Positions 20,730 to 34,169 are shown, counted from the first letter of the stretch. The stretch is 64,000 nt of DNA from Certhia americana (GCA_018697195.1 CM031864.1:26570944-26634943), one strand, 5' to 3'. Notes: generated by a model not told the origin, from the sequence alone. Numbers and translations are program-made.

Positions 20730-23700
20730 TACAGTTACAGCTGAAGTCTTCCAGGAACATGGTTTCACCAGCCAGAACACTACCAGTTATCGCTATAAAC
20801 AGCTTTAAAGGGTATGAGGAGGGTTTGTGCCAAGCTCCTCAGGGAAATCCTAGCTGCCAAGGACAGAGTTCAGAGGAAGCTCTAAGACCATTTCAGGATG
20901 TTTTATAGAACATTGTTTGAAGCAGCAGGAGCCTGCACCAAACACATAGAGTAGCTCCTGCATGACAGCACAGGAATCCTGCATGGGCCTTTTCCATGGA
21001 CACTGAGAGGCAACTGGAAGATCTGGCTCCGTAACTGCTGGAGAAGCACAGATCTGTGTTCCCCAAAGCAAGAGACGGCACCCTCTTGGGAGTACAAGAG
21101 GAAAGCAATGAGCTCCAGGAACAGCACTGGTGGGGAAACAAATGGAACTCAAAGTAAAGGAAATATATATATATAATATATATATTTGGCAAATAACTCT
21201 TTTAAAAAGGGACTTCTGGCAAAGGAAATTTGATAAAACAGGATTCTAAGCATTCTTGGGGGCACAGTTTCTCAGTTTTGAGAGTCAAGCCACGACAAAA
21301 TTCTGTACCAAGGGGCAGGTCTTGGGTGAATTTCACAGCTCAAAGGGGTACTCCCAGCTTCAAGGAGTCTAAATAGGCAAGAGAGGAGGGGATGGATCTA
21401 AGAGGCAAAAAGGAAGATAAAATTAAGGATGAAATCACTGCTTGGTGACAGTATAAAGAATAAAACCTTTCTCTTGTGTGCTCTCTTTCAGCATTTTTAC
21501 TGCTTGGCCATCACAGTTTCTGCATCCAATGACTCAATTTTTTCCAAGAAAATTAAGTCAGAAGACAAAGCATTTTACGGAATATGAGCAGAGCTCCATG
21601 ACAAGTTCAGGATGTAATTAATTTCACTGCAGTTTTGCCCTTATTAATGAATTTTCCGCTGTTAAAATACTCAGTTTGTCCGAAGCACACATATTTCCCA
21701 ACTAATCAGATTATCTAATGGCAGGCAGTTTAATAAAATAATAGGAATTAAACCTGGAGTATAGTCACAGTGTAATTCCAGATCCTCCACTAATCACTTT
21801 GGAGGAAGTTGTGTCACTTATTACTTACTCCCTGATACACAATGCTCAAAGTTTAGAAGGAGTTTACAATCCTCTGTGTTTCCCCTGAACAGTATTAGAT
21901 AAGAGCTTTTAATCAAAACTGGTATTTTTAGCCTGGAAGAAGTGACACCTGAGGTGTCAGTAAAATAATATCTGGCACTGTATTTGTTATATAATAGCAT
22001 ATTTCTGCTTTGTGGTTGCTGATTTTCGTATTTTGAAAGAAATATGAATATTCATTAAAAAATCACCAAACACTTTTACCTCATTTCTCCTTCAAAATTT
22101 TGCTACAGAGTGAGTCACTTTTGTAAGCCTACAAATATTTTCAACCTACTCAATATTTCCCAAATATGGATTATTAAAAATATATTTAAATATTATATAT
22201 TCAGTAAAAGTAAAATGCAAAATCATACACTGAGGTATAATCAACATGATCATGTCATTCTTGATATCAAAATATTCAATTAAAAAATACTTTGAGAAAA
22301 TCCTGAGATAACTGAATTGTTTCAGCATTGCATGATTACAGTATTTTTATTCCAAACCTTAGCTAGCAATAAGCAACACATTTTCCACGAGAATGGAGCT
22401 GTTAAAATAGATATTTCAAGGTAATTAAATTGATAATCTCTGTATACTCACAGATCCATGTTTTATCACGTTTTTAACCTATTGATGTGCCCATGCCCTC
22501 TGCCCTCAGGGAGAGGGGTTAGAGAGTGAAATCGGGGAAACTTAGGGAAAGGGAACTTCATTACCTTCAGGGAAAGAAGTTTGGTTATACTTGTGTTTTT
22601 AAAAATGCTCTTTCCTAAAAAAAATATTCCAAAGAAAATGGACAGTGTATGTTTAAAATAATAAAAAAAAAAGTCTCCATGTCTCATAGGAACAACTCTA
22701 AAAAAGGGTAAGAGAGTAACTAAGGCCATTATCCTAATTATTGGAGATACTACAGCATATGTTGCAGTTCAAGTAATTACAATCTAAAGAGTGCTGGAAC
22801 GCACTGCAGAATTATTATTTAATGCACTATATTTACTTTTAATTACAGTGTAGCTGCCTAGCCTTGAAATAGTAAAATATTTTAAGATCTTCCAGGGCTA
22901 TTTGCTCCAATGCTTAAGTCATTTCCATCATGATTTTTCATTTACTCTTCCTAATTTTTTATGCACAAGAATATTTCATGGAGCATTTAAAGTTTGTGTT
23001 CACTTTTCTCCGTCCCAACATCTGTTTTTTTTCACTGAAATACTTCTTTAGCCTGTGGGAACTAAGGCTCAGAGGGTGATTATCTGAACCACTAGAAAAT
23101 AGAGGTCAAAATGTACGAGTTTTAATTCAGAATAAATTCACCAGTCGCTGAGACTATGATATTTTCTACTCAAACACTTTTGTCCTTCCTTTTGTTTATT
23201 CAAGCAGCATCAAGGACTCTCAACACCAACTGGCATTTCATATTTTTAACTTAATTCAGCTTTACTGCCTCCCCATCCATTGTTCCCTGACAGGGAAAAT
23301 ATACAACTTGCTGTTATAAATACTTTATGATGACCCTGTCTCCCGAACTCTTCATTCTAATCACAGTCCTGCCACATACCATCCGTGTCACTTTGGATAT
23401 ATCGAAAACTATAAAAGTAACCCCCTCTCTCTCTGCTCTCTGAGAGTCATTTTTCAGAGGGCCATAAAAACAAAGCCAGGGTGAATTCAGGCAGAATTTC
23501 AGAGCCCCAGCAATTGCTTTTTTCCCTCTCTAGTGAGGGAAGTGCGATGATGACTTCAAACTTCTGATTGAAAAATAAGCAGCTTCCATGTCCACCTTGT
23601 AAAGTTATTTAAGGCTACAATTTCACTGGCTTTAGTTTTCTGCTCCCTTTTCTCCTCAAACAAATGGAATAGGAAGGAAAGGGAGATGTTTTTCCACACA

Positions 23701-23824
23701 GGGCTTGGGATGGAGCTGCGGAAACTCATTTGGGATGTACAACTGTGTAGATGTTTTGTGGGAATAGGTCAGAGTTGGAGTTACTCCACTCCCTCTCTAA
23801 ATAAAGCTCAAAAATCCAACAGAA
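20730..23824. other. Unique sequence, no gene seen
   Basis: About 3 kb with no CR1, LTR or coding sequence that I recognise. Local features are an AT dinucleotide run at about 21163-21188 and an AGTATAAAGAATAAAACC string at about 21450, which resembles an LTR promoter and polyadenylation layout but has no other support. About 23650-23800 has weak LINE-like words that I could not confirm. Confidence 0.5.
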
Positions 23825-24012
23825 GCAGGAAGAAAGGATGAATCAGCACAGCACTGGGGCTCAGCAGATGGAATCACTGTCCCTGAAAGTGTTAAAAAAG
23901 AATGTGGATGTGACACTTGGGGACATGGGGTAGTGGTGGACTTGGAAATGCTGGGAATTATTTGCCTTGATCATTTTTGAGGACTTTTCCACCCTGAAAG
24001 ATTTCATGACTA
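23825..24012 (+). mobile_element. CR1 LINE 3' fragment
   Basis: GATGGAATCACTGTCCCTG, AATGTGGATGTGACACTTGG, GGACATGGGGTAGTGGTGG and TTTTCCACCCTGAAAGATTT follow CR1 order. It is the same subfamily as 4333-4540 and 27455-27700, and highly diverged. Confidence 0.8.
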
Positions 24013-24224
24013 TAGTACTTCTTGATACCAAAGCAGGGGTTCAGTGATCAGGGAAAAAAAGAAAAAGATTTTCACAACCGTATCTGTTGGTCAACAGGTT
24101 AAACTCCCATAATTACTGCTGGTGAATGGCCTTTCAAATAATTTATGAAGAAGAAATTACTGAGGAGTTTTTCCAAGTTGAATATGTTATGCTTGTTCTT
24201 TATTCTCTCCTGGTTTCAAACACC

Positions 24225-24445
24225 CTGTCTGGAGTTCTGGAAGGAGTTCAGGATCTTGCGAAGAGGGACAAAAGAGCAAAGAAGGACTACAACCCTGGGT
24301 TTCTGGAGAGAAGACTTTGACCTGTTCAAAAATGTGGTAAGACCCTGCATGGAAGAAGGGACCAAGAAAGCTGGTTGATATTCAAGGATCAGCTCCTGTA
24401 AGCTCAGAGTGCTCCATCCCTCCAAATGAGGAGTTCATATTCATG
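24225..24445 (+). pseudogene. CR1 LINE ORF2 remnant (between endonuclease and reverse transcriptase)
   Basis: This is a decayed piece of the CR1 pol ORF, not of its 3'-UTR. In one plus frame, short conserved words remain: a DFDLF-like run (GACTTTGACCTGTTCAAAAA) and then SWLIFKDQLL-like (AGCTGGTTGATATTCAAGG). These lie in the linker between the apurinic endonuclease and the reverse transcriptase in CR1. Stops and frameshifts break it, so no product is expected. It is not continuous with the CR1 3' fragment just upstream: the order is reversed relative to an intact element, so this is a separate insertion or a rearrangement. Confidence 0.65.
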
Positions 24446-25973
24446 GATAAGTTTGGAAATCAAGATAGATAAATTCAGCCACCCTTAACAATCATCTTTT
24501 GAACCCTGCTCCTGCTTGAGGCAAAGAATTTCCTTGCCTGGCTCTTTTAACCTGGGGTACAGACCAGTCACTGCATATCAGTCACTCCAACCATCTCAGT
24601 CAGATGAATCTGTGCAGAGAAAAATATTCTTTTGCAGGCTACTGTTAAATTGTCATTTATGTTGTTATCTTGTGTCCTGAGCTTGGTTACAGGGCATCTT
24701 TAAGGGTTTGGATCTTTTTATGCTGCAAAATTTCCATAATTCCCTGTAGAGCAATGAAAACAAATACAGCGAAAAAAACCAATGCAAACATGCTTTTATC
24801 AATTAAAACCTAAGTCTTAAGAAAGTTTTAAAAAAAAGTTATGAAACTGAGGTAGTGTTTTGTTCGCTGACACTAGAACTTATTTGCCTTAAAGGATAAC
24901 ATTTGTATCTAAATACATGACAAACATTTAACTTCCCTAAAGAAATGAGAAAGCTCTGACCTTGTAGTCCAAATAGGACTTGTTTCTCACTTCCAAAATT
25001 TCTAGACTGGCATCCTAACACTTTGAAAAAGGCTCATGCCAGTCATCTATTTTTACTTATTCAGAATAACAGTACAATAATTTTTTTTTTTTTTCTACTA
25101 AGTAGCTTCAGAATCAGCATGGTCATAATATGAGCAAAAACGTTGGATATAGGTAATGACATTTTAGGACTAAGCTGCTTTTTTATGATGTCATCTGGGA
25201 GAAGATTTTTCTAGTTAATGTTCAAGTAAACATTTGCACGTATTTAGCATCTCATTTGACTTTCTCAGTCTTTTGCCTTTACAGTTAAATTATATTTCCT
25301 TGGGCTATTTAGGTGCAATAATTTTGATTTATATTCTGACATCTCCAACAATATGGCTCCTGTCCACCATTTCCCATGGTGTTTCTTGCTCTGCCTCTTG
25401 CTGAAGTAAAACTGTGACTCACTGGGTGAGTTCTGCCAAAATTTCCTCCCTGCAGGAAAGACACAAAGACAAGGACAAAGAGCCCTGCTCTGGTGCTTAA
25501 CCTTGGCTCAGGCCGCTAAGAAAATTGCTGAGCTGAGAGTCCAAACTATGAAACCTGCAGCAAGAAGAGAGAGGTGAAATTGCGGGGAGAGGTCGCACAG
25601 TGAGGTGGGGAATTGCAGTAGCTGAAGGATTCAAGAGGGAAATCAACTACATGAAGAGGGATTAAGTGGTTAATGGGGAAAAAACAGGGAGACCAGTGGG
25701 GACCAGGAGCTGCTGGATGCTCAGTTCAGGTTCTTGAGACTGTCCAGGATTTTACTGGAGGATGGCAACACCAGGACCTGGGGAGTGAAGAGCCTCAGAG
25801 TCCTTGGCTCCTTGGCCTGTCTTTCATGTGTCAGACAATAAATAATGGGTTTATTTTGAAGCCCTGCATGTCCTGCTGGCAGAGTTTCTGTTCCCTGCTA
25901 ATTGTGTCCAAACTGGTAACCCAGCAGAAGGGTGGGGTTTACGTATTCACCATCTGAAATCTGAATTATGGAA
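24446..25973. other. Mostly unique sequence; unclassified moderately GC block at 25.4-25.96 kb
   Basis: 24446-25400 is AT-rich with nothing recognised. 25400-25960 is richer in G+C, has AATAAATAATGGGTTTATTT at about 25838, and reads like a decayed LTR or an untranslated exon. I cannot name a family, and open frames of up to 94 codons there lack motifs. Confidence 0.4.
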
Positions 25974-26250
25974 TCATGGAATATCCAGAGTGTGATGTGA
26001 CCCAAAGGACCATCTAGTCCAACCCCTGTCCCTGCCCAGACACCCCAGCAATCCCACCCTGTGCATCCTGGGGAGTGTTGCCCAAACATTCTTGGAGCTC
26101 TGACAGTGCCCACCACCTTCTGCAGGATGAACCTTTCTGTGATCTCCAGCCTGATCCTGCCCCAACCCAGCTCCAGCCGTTCCCTGGGTTCTGTTCTTGT
26201 GCCAGGGAGAAGAGCTCAGAGCTGCTCCTCAGCAGTTGTATGAGAACCAC
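25974..26250 (-). mobile_element. CR1 LINE 3' fragment
   Basis: Plus-strand ATCATGGAATATCCAGAGTG, AAAGGACCATCTAGTCCAAC, GACACCCCAGCAATCCCACC, CAGCCTGATCCTGCCCCAAC and CCGTTCCCTGGGTTCTGTTC are the reverse complement of the subfamily seen at 16772-17036. About 275 bases are preserved. Confidence 0.9.
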
Positions 26251-27454
26251 TCATCAAGACAAAGACTGTCTGGGTTAGAGGCTAAATAACACTGAACTAC
26301 TTCTGTTCCTGGCAAGATGCATATGCTGGATCAAGAATATGTGGACTATCCACAGCTGAGATCTTTCTCCCCATCTACTTATTTTAGCTGCATTCCCAGT
26401 GAAAATAAGAACTTTTTCCCTCCAAACGAAACAATGTGGAAAAAATTGCAATTAGTTTATCCCAAAGGAGAAACAAGGAGGTGTTTTTTCCCTCAGCCTT
26501 TAATAGGAATAGGTTCTTTAGGCAGTCCTAGAATTTTTTCACCAAATAGTTCCTGAATACAATTGCCAGGTAGACGTAAGTGATGAGCAGGTCCTGCCCT
26601 CAGCTGAGCTGACCAGGCAGTGGGTGGGAAACTACTGGGTAGGGCATGGAAAACTGCTGAATGTGGAAAAGAAGTGGGACAAGGCAGCAAAAATGTCCAA
26701 CAGAACTGTGGAAGGTGTTTGGATCTTCACAGCCACATAAGGGACAGTTGCAATCCTCAGAGGTAACTGAAAGGATATTTTGGCCAGCGAAGCTTTACAG
26801 GGCCAACAGCACCTTGAGGGCCATATCAGCAAAACCTCTTGAGGTCATGATAATTTTGGCTTTGGTATTGGAAATGGCAAATTTCTGTACAGACATAGCA
26901 AAATGGGAAGCAAAGAGAAAACATAAATTAGGGGATTTATATAATTTTGTCCCAGAAAGATTTTCATAATATGCTGGAAAATATTTTGACTGCTTATAAA
27001 GAGTGAAAAACAGAAGAGGGGAGAAAAAAGCCTTTTTTCCATTCTTTTTGCCTTTTCTATTTTTTTAATATTTTGTTGTTGTTGTTGTTGCTGCTTGGTT
27101 GTTTTTTTTTATTATGGTGGTTATTTAGTTTGTTTTGAGTTTTTCTTTTCCTCTACAGCATTGGTTTGGTGCTGAATATTTGCAATTAATCTTTTTTATT
27201 CTTTGCTGGAAAACTTAAAGGACTTAAAACATATCTTTTTAATAAATCTGACCTAACTGCCCTATTCCTTATTCATGAATTAATTCCACTCTCACTCCAA
27301 GAGAACTCCTCATGTTTTCTCTTGTGTATTCACTGGGCTTGATGCTATAATCTAGAGAAGAAACCTTTAGGTGTGTCTGGACTCACAAAAACCACTCCAA
27401 CTTCTTATTTTTACAGAGAAAACAAAATTACACTTTTAAGCTAAGCTCTGCTTC
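26251..27454. other. Unique sequence, no gene seen
   Basis: Contains a GTT trinucleotide run at about 27072-27092. An open frame of 102 codons at 26661-26969 is unsupported. Confidence 0.5.
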
Positions 27455-27700
27455 CTCAAATTGCAGCACAGGAGGTTCTGGTTGGATATTTAGGAAAAAC
27501 TTCTCCCCTGAAGGAGTGGTTGAGCACTGGAACACACTTCCCAGGACAGTGGTGGAGTCACCATCCCTGGAGATGTCCCAAAAAATGAGTGGATATGACA
27601 CTTTATGAAAAAAAATTACTGGGCTCAGTGGGATTTTTCAAAGGTTGAACTTAGTATTTTTGGTATTTTTTTCCTCAATCTTAATGTTTCTATGACTCTA
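27455..27700 (+). mobile_element. CR1 LINE 3' fragment
   Basis: GTTCTGGTTGGATATTTAGG, GAGTGGTTGAGCACTGGAAC, GGACAGTGGTGGAGTCACC and CAATCTTAATGTTTCTATGA are CR1 3'-UTR words in order. It is separated by about 120 bases from a CR1 pol remnant in the same orientation. A 3'-UTR lying upstream of pol means at least two insertions. Confidence 0.82.
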
Positions 27701-27824
27701 CATTTTGCCAGTGTGAAACCCTGAAGGACTGCTGATAGTTTGGCTATGCTGACTCAACACTGCACATCCCACCTTGCTGCCAACCCACCACAATCCCAGG
27801 AATGTCTGGGAAGTTGAGGATGAA

Positions 27825-28060
27825 GGGAAAAGTTGGCGTGATTTGTCTGGACTTTCAAAAAGTCTGCAGCAAATTCCTCCCCAGAAGGAGATTGTGGGAA
27901 CAAAGCAGTGCTGAGGTGGGAGGTGAAGGTCTGCCTGGATTAGAAACCAGCTGAAAGAGGTGGAAAACAAAGACCAGAAATAAACGGTCAATTTTCAGGC
28001 TGGTGAAAGGTTAACGCTGAGGTTCAGCAAGTCTTGGAGACACTTCAAGGACAACACTTA
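27825..28060 (+). pseudogene. CR1 LINE ORF2 remnant (reverse-transcriptase domain)
   Basis: GATTTGTCTGGACTTTCAAA corresponds to the conserved LDFxKAFD-type motif of the CR1 reverse transcriptase. It is followed by a GAAACCAGCTGAAAGAGG block (NWL+GR-like) and AGGTTAACGCTGAGGTTCAG, at the expected spacing for the segment before the SGVPQGSVLGP-type motif. Frames are broken by stops and small indels. The element is inactive, and its ends are approximate. Confidence 0.55.
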
Positions 28061-31000
28061 CTGAACATGTAATTTCCCAACAAGCTGAAATAAGCAGGAG
28101 AGATCCTAATATAGATGGCATTTGGTGAGTAGCCTTTTCCATGCAGACTTGGACGTCCAGGTCGAGACCTCAATTTCCCTCCTCTCAGCTCCAAGGCTGG
28201 TAGGCAACAGACATATCATTTCAGGCTACCAAGTGATCTATTGAGATTGGAGCTTTTGGGAATACTTGAGGAAGGAGCAAAAACACAGTGAGTTTCCAGC
28301 CTCTTGAGCAGCAAACTTTAAATGAAGTCCAGAGGGGCTCTCATCTTTTATTACTCAGAAGTAAATCAGTTGTACTCACAGTGTATGACCCTTGAGTAAG
28401 CAAGCCCTGTGCAGTTAATACAATAGGTGTTCTGAAAGAGGGACAAATGAGAAAAAGCACCTGGAAAAAAAATTTCTCTCAGTCACACACTTTAGAGAAC
28501 GACCAAAGAACAGACTTGTATGTGCATTTTCTTTTTGCTAAATTAAAAACATCAATCTCTCTCTTCCCCACTGAAAAAAATCTTCATTCTTTGCAATATG
28601 TGATACAAGAGCTAATTTATTATGATTGCTTAGTCCAGTGCTACCACATCAGTGCAAATTAAAGCAGAATTAATGAATAAAGTTATTTTTCTCTGATGCA
28701 CTCAGTGACACGAGCATGGATAAGAGTCTCGTTGTACTAGGTGTACAACTGCTGGAAGTGCTGAACAAAGGAGGGAGCCTCTTTTACCTGCGTATTTTTC
28801 AGCATGAAAACAAGGCTCTCTGTTCTGTATCCTTTTCAAGCAGTTTCAGTGTGAAATATTGTCTATGAATACATTCATAGATGCTCTTGGAAAGAGGAGT
28901 TGCCAGAGAATAAATGAGCTGCCAAGATTGTATCATGACACTTCTCTGGAGAAATATTTTAGCTGATTCCTGTAACAGCAGTCAAAGCACACTCCATCTC
29001 ATAGAAAACTCTGGTTGTCACAGGCTAGATGTGGAATAATGGAGCACCTGAGCCAGAGAAGGTCAAATACCTGTGGACTTTCTGTGGGCGTGCAAGTGTG
29101 AGAGAAAAATGGGTCAGACTTCAAGGTTAGCATGTGGAGAAAACACAATCCAAATGCAGATGGCATGGCTGATACCCCTCTGTCTGTAAAAGTTTTGTTG
29201 AACAAGGGTCAGTTTTAGAATCTTATTTTTTCCCTCCCTGAGAAGAAGAGCTTTTATATTTCATTTTAGGATAAAGTGGGAATGTAACTCATTTTTGTAC
29301 AACTACCAGGCTCAACAGGATCAGAGAAGTCAAGCAAGTCAAAGCATGCCTGAGCATCACTGTGCACAATCTTACTCTGAACAAATTGAACAGAAAAAGT
29401 GAAGGAGTTATCTGAAAAATCATTAGTTATCAAGCTGGGAAAAGGGGAATATATTACTCAATTGTATTTGTATGGCAACTTGGTTACTCCTAATAATTTT
29501 GAACATCTAATCCCAATGTTGCTAATCATTGCAAAAAGTCTTATTTGTTATTAAAAGATGAAATTAGAAAACTGAAACATTTGGGGTTAAAACTTCCCCT
29601 GATGAGGAGTATTATGCTGACATACAGAAGGGCCAGGATTTGGACACTGACAAAGGTAGGACACTGCCAGCACCAAAAAAAACACCCAAAAACATAAAAG
29701 CTTTTTCTCTTGCAGGTCTTAAATATCTAGATTACTTCTATTCCTTATTCTCATGTGTTGAGAATAATCCACATTTCTCTTTTTTTTTTTAGGTAAGAAA
29801 AGGGAATTTTAACAATTTGTAAAATGTAGGGAGTACAAAAGACTTGGCTCTGGCAGTTCCTCCCCCATGTCCCTGGCTTGCAGGATGGAGCTGCGAGAGC
29901 ATGGTAGTTTCCAATTTCATGGAAGAAGCAAACTAAAAAGAGTGACACCTTTTAAAAACCTGGTTTTGAATAGGATACTTCAGCAGCGCTCTGATGAAGA
30001 GAAATGGGTGTAGAGATGCATTGATTTTTAGTGTAAAAATACTGCTGAATTCTGGCTAGGCTGTGCTATACAGAGGGACCTGCCCTGTGTGGTTACACCA
30101 CATCTTACTAATTATATTCCCTCTCATTAATCTCTTCCTTTCATTCAGAATACAAACAATGGTACAGTGTTTATCTCATTTGTTTAATAAGTTTTTTTGT
30201 AATTTTCTAAAGAATAAACATGCCATGACTTTTGTTTCTGAGATAAATTAACCTAAGGGGTTTTTTACTATATAGTTTTCCTTTTATTTTTCTAATTAAA
30301 ATAGGAGGAGAAATACACCTGAGGTAAATATAATTCTGTTATATTCCTAATACTAGTAAAGGATTTCATTGTTTCCAAACTCATTAAGTTAGTGGTTATT
30401 AAAGTATGCAGGCTGCTCATTGTGTCATGGAAAATAACATTCCTATTTTACTACCAGTTTCATTTCCATGGTTAGCACGTTGCAGCCCTAATTACATAGG
30501 ATACAGGGATCCATAGTTGTGTCCTAGCCTGCATTTTCATCTGACTCTGCTTGATACGTATTATTTTCAGCTTATTATAAACTATGTCAAAATAAGAGAA
30601 GTCACAGCAGCTTGAAGTGATAGATGATTTTAGAATAAGACTCCACGAGTGGGGTTTGTACTTCCCTGGATTTTTGACTGTCACAGATAAATTTCTTCTT
30701 TCAATTAGAAGGTCCCATATTGTGAAAGCATTTTTGGAGCATCTGAGCATTACACAAAAAGTATGTAAAACCTGACCAAGCAAAGATTTTCAAAGATTTT
30801 GTGTTTTGCCTTGAAAAGCTTTGGAATTGTTGACAGTTCATACAGCTCCATCTTCTGAAGTATTCAGTGTGTTTACTTTTCTTGTATTTTTGTATTCTGA
30901 TAAATGTGAATTTATTTGCTCATGCCAAGGCAAACATCAGAAAAAGGACGGATCCTGCCTAAAGTCAAGCATATTCATGCAATTGCCACTCTGAACCTAG

Positions 31001-31132
31001 GTGCTTAGTAGTCCTTAAATAATTCCTCTGAAAAACAGGTCTTGTTTCACTCCCAAGACAGAATCAAAAAGAGGATTGGACCAAAGTGAACAAAGGAGTG
31101 ATGGAAGATGAATAAGACACTTAATGACATTT
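28061..31132. other. Unique sequence, no gene seen
   Basis: Three kilobases of AT-rich DNA. Open frames are under 105 codons and lack motifs. No RNA gene or named repeat is recognised. Confidence 0.55.
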
Positions 31133-31530
31133 ATGGAATCATGGAATGGTTTGGGTTGGAAGAGAACTTAAATCCCATTCAGTGCCACCCCCTGCCATGG
31201 GCAGGGACACTTTCCACTATCCCAGGTTGCTCCAAGCCACGTCCAGCCTGGCCTTGGACACTTCCAGGGATCCAGAGGTAGCTTCTCTGAGCACCCTCTG
31301 CAAGGGCCTCCCCACCCTCACAGGGAATAATTTTCTCCTGCCATCTAATTGAAATCTCCCCTCTTTTAATTTAAAACTGTTCGTCCTTGTCCTATTCTGT
31401 AAAAAGCTTCCCTTCATCTCCTTTACAAGAGTTCCCTTTATGCACTGAAAGGCCACAATGAGCTAGCTCGCAGTCACTTTCAGGCTTTCAGTTTTCAGCA
31501 TAACTTTTACACCAGAGCTGTTTTCCCCAG
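31133..31530 (-). mobile_element. CR1 LINE 3' fragment, long
   Basis: Plus strand: GGAATCATGGAATGGTTTGG, CCCATTCAGTGCCACCCCC, CCATGGGCAGGGACACTTTC, CCAGCCTGGCCTTGGACAC, CCCCACCCTCACAGGGAATA, CTGTTCGTCCTTGTCCTATT and CTGAAAGGCCACAATGAGC. It is the complete 3'-UTR core in antisense, about 400 bases. Confidence 0.92.
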
Positions 31531-31909
31531 ATTTATGTGGGACTCGGACACCCCTACACTCTCTCTAGGGCCCATGAATGTGACATCTTACAAACACATG
31601 GACAACAATCAGGAAGGTCCATCTGGACTCTCTCCCAAATCCAGTATTTCTAAAATGTGTGTATCCATGGCAGGTGCACACACAAGACAAATGCAGTGAA
31701 TCTGATCTAATCCTTCTGGAAACTGAAGGAAACTCTCAAATTATAGTTGAGGAATGGTCCATCTATGACACAGTTCAATTGACTCAAGCAAAACTAATAA
31801 AACCCAATATTGCTATCAGTGACAAAATGTTTTTCTATTTAAATGGTCACAAATGGTGGGCTATAGCTTTGTGTAAGTTTGACATTGACTTCAGATGACT
31901 CTTTAAGTG
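31531..31909. other. Spacer between two convergent CR1 copies
   Basis: Contains an open frame (31659-31898, 79 codons) without a recognisable domain. Non-repetitive as far as I can see. Confidence 0.45.
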
Positions 31910-32232
31910 TGGAATTGAAGGGAGCCTACAAGAAAGCTGGAGAGGGAATTTTTACAGGGGCCTGCAGGGACAGGACAATGGGCAATGGCTTCAGCTAGAG
32001 TAGGGATAAATTGGATATTGGGAAGGAATTGTTCCCTGTGAGGGTGGGAGGGTGCCCAGAGAAGCTGTGGCTATCCCTGGATCCCTGGAATTGTCCAAGG
32101 CCAGGTTGGATAGGGCATGGAGCACCCTGAGCTCATGGAAGGTGTCCCTGCCCATGGCCAGGGATGAGACTGTGTGGGCTTTAAGGTCCCTTCCAACCCA
32201 AACCATTATGTAGTTTTATAATTCTATGATTT
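31910..32232 (+). mobile_element. CR1 LINE 3' fragment
   Basis: CTGCAGGGACAGGACAATGG, TTGGATATTGGGAAGGAATT, GTGCCCAGAGAAGCTGTGG, GTCCAAGGCCAGGTTGGAT and TTCCAACCCAAACCATTATG are CR1 sense landmarks, ending in the ATAATTCTATGATTTTC tail. Together with the antisense copy at 31133-31530 it forms an inverted pair about 380 bases apart. Confidence 0.92.
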
Positions 32233-34169
32233 TCTTTATCTGATGAATAGAAATGATCAGTGCAGATTAAATTTGCACATTTTAACACAGCCTTACAGAC
32301 ATACAGCCATTTCAAGTGAATATTCAGCAGCAGCACTTCATCCAACTCCTAGCACAACTAGTTTCAGACTCCAAGGAACAGGTGATTTTTGCCTTTGTTA
32401 TGAAGAAAGAGCAATCACATTAGAGAGCTTTTTCATTCTTCCAGTAATAAGCTTGAGATGACATTTTGGGAAGTGTTTTGTGTCTCACATAACAAGGCTG
32501 TTTGTACATTCTCTAATGGAAACTGTACAAAGGTATACAGCACAAGGAGCTATTGCTTGATTTTTTTACTATAAGCTGAGAGTGAGTTAAATGTAAAATT
32601 ACAGTAATTGTGAGTTGGTTTAATATTGCCTATTATGTACTAGGCTTCATTTCAGTTATGGTTTTCCCCTTACTGCAGGGGAATTCTGAAGCTGTTCTAC
32701 TACACTGTTCTAAAAAGGCAGAGTGTCTAGGGATTGCTGAGTTTCAAAGCCAAAATTTCAGTAGAAATAGTCTCCAGCAGCAAATATGTATATGGACATT
32801 ATATGCTGTTTATATTTGGGGAAATTAAGGCATAGGAAAACAAGAAAGGCAAAGCAGAGCAGGAGACAGGGCTAATGTGGTGCTTCATCCTTCCTTCCCG
32901 GTGAAAGGAAGCAGTATCTGTACTATTCATTAAAGCTGAAGGAAAATCTTTAAAGGGAAAAAAAACTGTTAAAGTAATCTTTAAAAGACACTTTAAATAC
33001 TCATGGGCTGAACTGAAATAAAAACTCAAGAGAAAGAGAAACCAAAATCCCATTTATATCTTCAAGATGATAAAATTTGAGTAGCCAGTATGAGATGCTG
33101 GGGAATTCAGACATGGTGACGCTGCCTAAGACAAGATCTATTATTATTTTTTGTATTCATTTCTGAACTTTAGAAAAATGTGTACATTTATGAAAAAGAT
33201 GTAGATGGTTACACAGCAATATGGAAATGACCTGTCCAGATTTCTGGTAAAGTTATGTAATACATTTACCTCATTTAAGTTATTTCTTAAGGGAACATGA
33301 GCTGCTGAATCTATTGATTATATCTTAGAAGGGCAATGATTTACAAATTCATCAAGGACACTGCCATAAACAGTAGGAGGACACTGATGAAATGTATAGA
33401 TCACAAAGAAAAGACCACTTGGGCAGAGGAGGCAGAAGAGTCAGGAGTGACACTCAGCCTGGGAAGAAAGGAGGGTGGGAAGAAGGGGATTTTAGTTTTG
33501 TTGTATTTCATACTCTCCTCCTCCGTTACAAGTAATTGGCAATAAATTAAGTTACTTTCCCCAAATCAAGAATTCTGCTGTGACATTAATAGTTGAGAGA
33601 TCTCCTGTCCTCATATTGACCCAGGACAGATTTTCACCATATTTCTTCTCCTGTCCTATTGATGAAAGACTGATAAAGAGGCAACTGCTGACCAGCCAGG
33701 GGCAGTCCACCACAGCGCCCACAGCAAGAGCTGTGATAGTACTTGCAAAGGAAAGAAAGCAGCTCAGAACCTCCACTTTAGACACTTCAATGCACTCTTT
33801 ATCTCATTATAGCTTTATATTATTATAGCTCATTCATATCAAAGTCTGATCAGTGCAGGGAAGCTCCTAAGGAAAAGCTCTAAAGGCCTCTCACTGGGTT
33901 GTTGCTTTTGGAATACAATCAATGCATAAAAATTCAACAGATAAATGCATCTTGTGAATTTTTGAGCTTTTCTCTTACTGGAAAACAGGAAAGAGTTCAT
34001 TAACTGTTCATCCAACTGTTCTTAGGCCTTTATTGATTCACTTATTGCTATAGCACTCAAATTAGTATGATTGATGTTGACATCTTGTACAATTAAGTGA
34101 TTTTGATTTATTAGTACTGTGGAGAAATATGATTTTACGGGTTTTTTTCTGACTCTAAATATGCACGTT

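Noticed and set aside
21440..21475. AGTATAAAGAATAAAACC as an LTR promoter and poly(A) signal
   Set aside because: No TG/CA ends, no primer site and no second copy to support an LTR.
31659..31898. 79-codon ATG frame in the spacer between CR1 copies
   Set aside because: Protein-like at a glance but without a motif, a homologue I recognise, or splice context.
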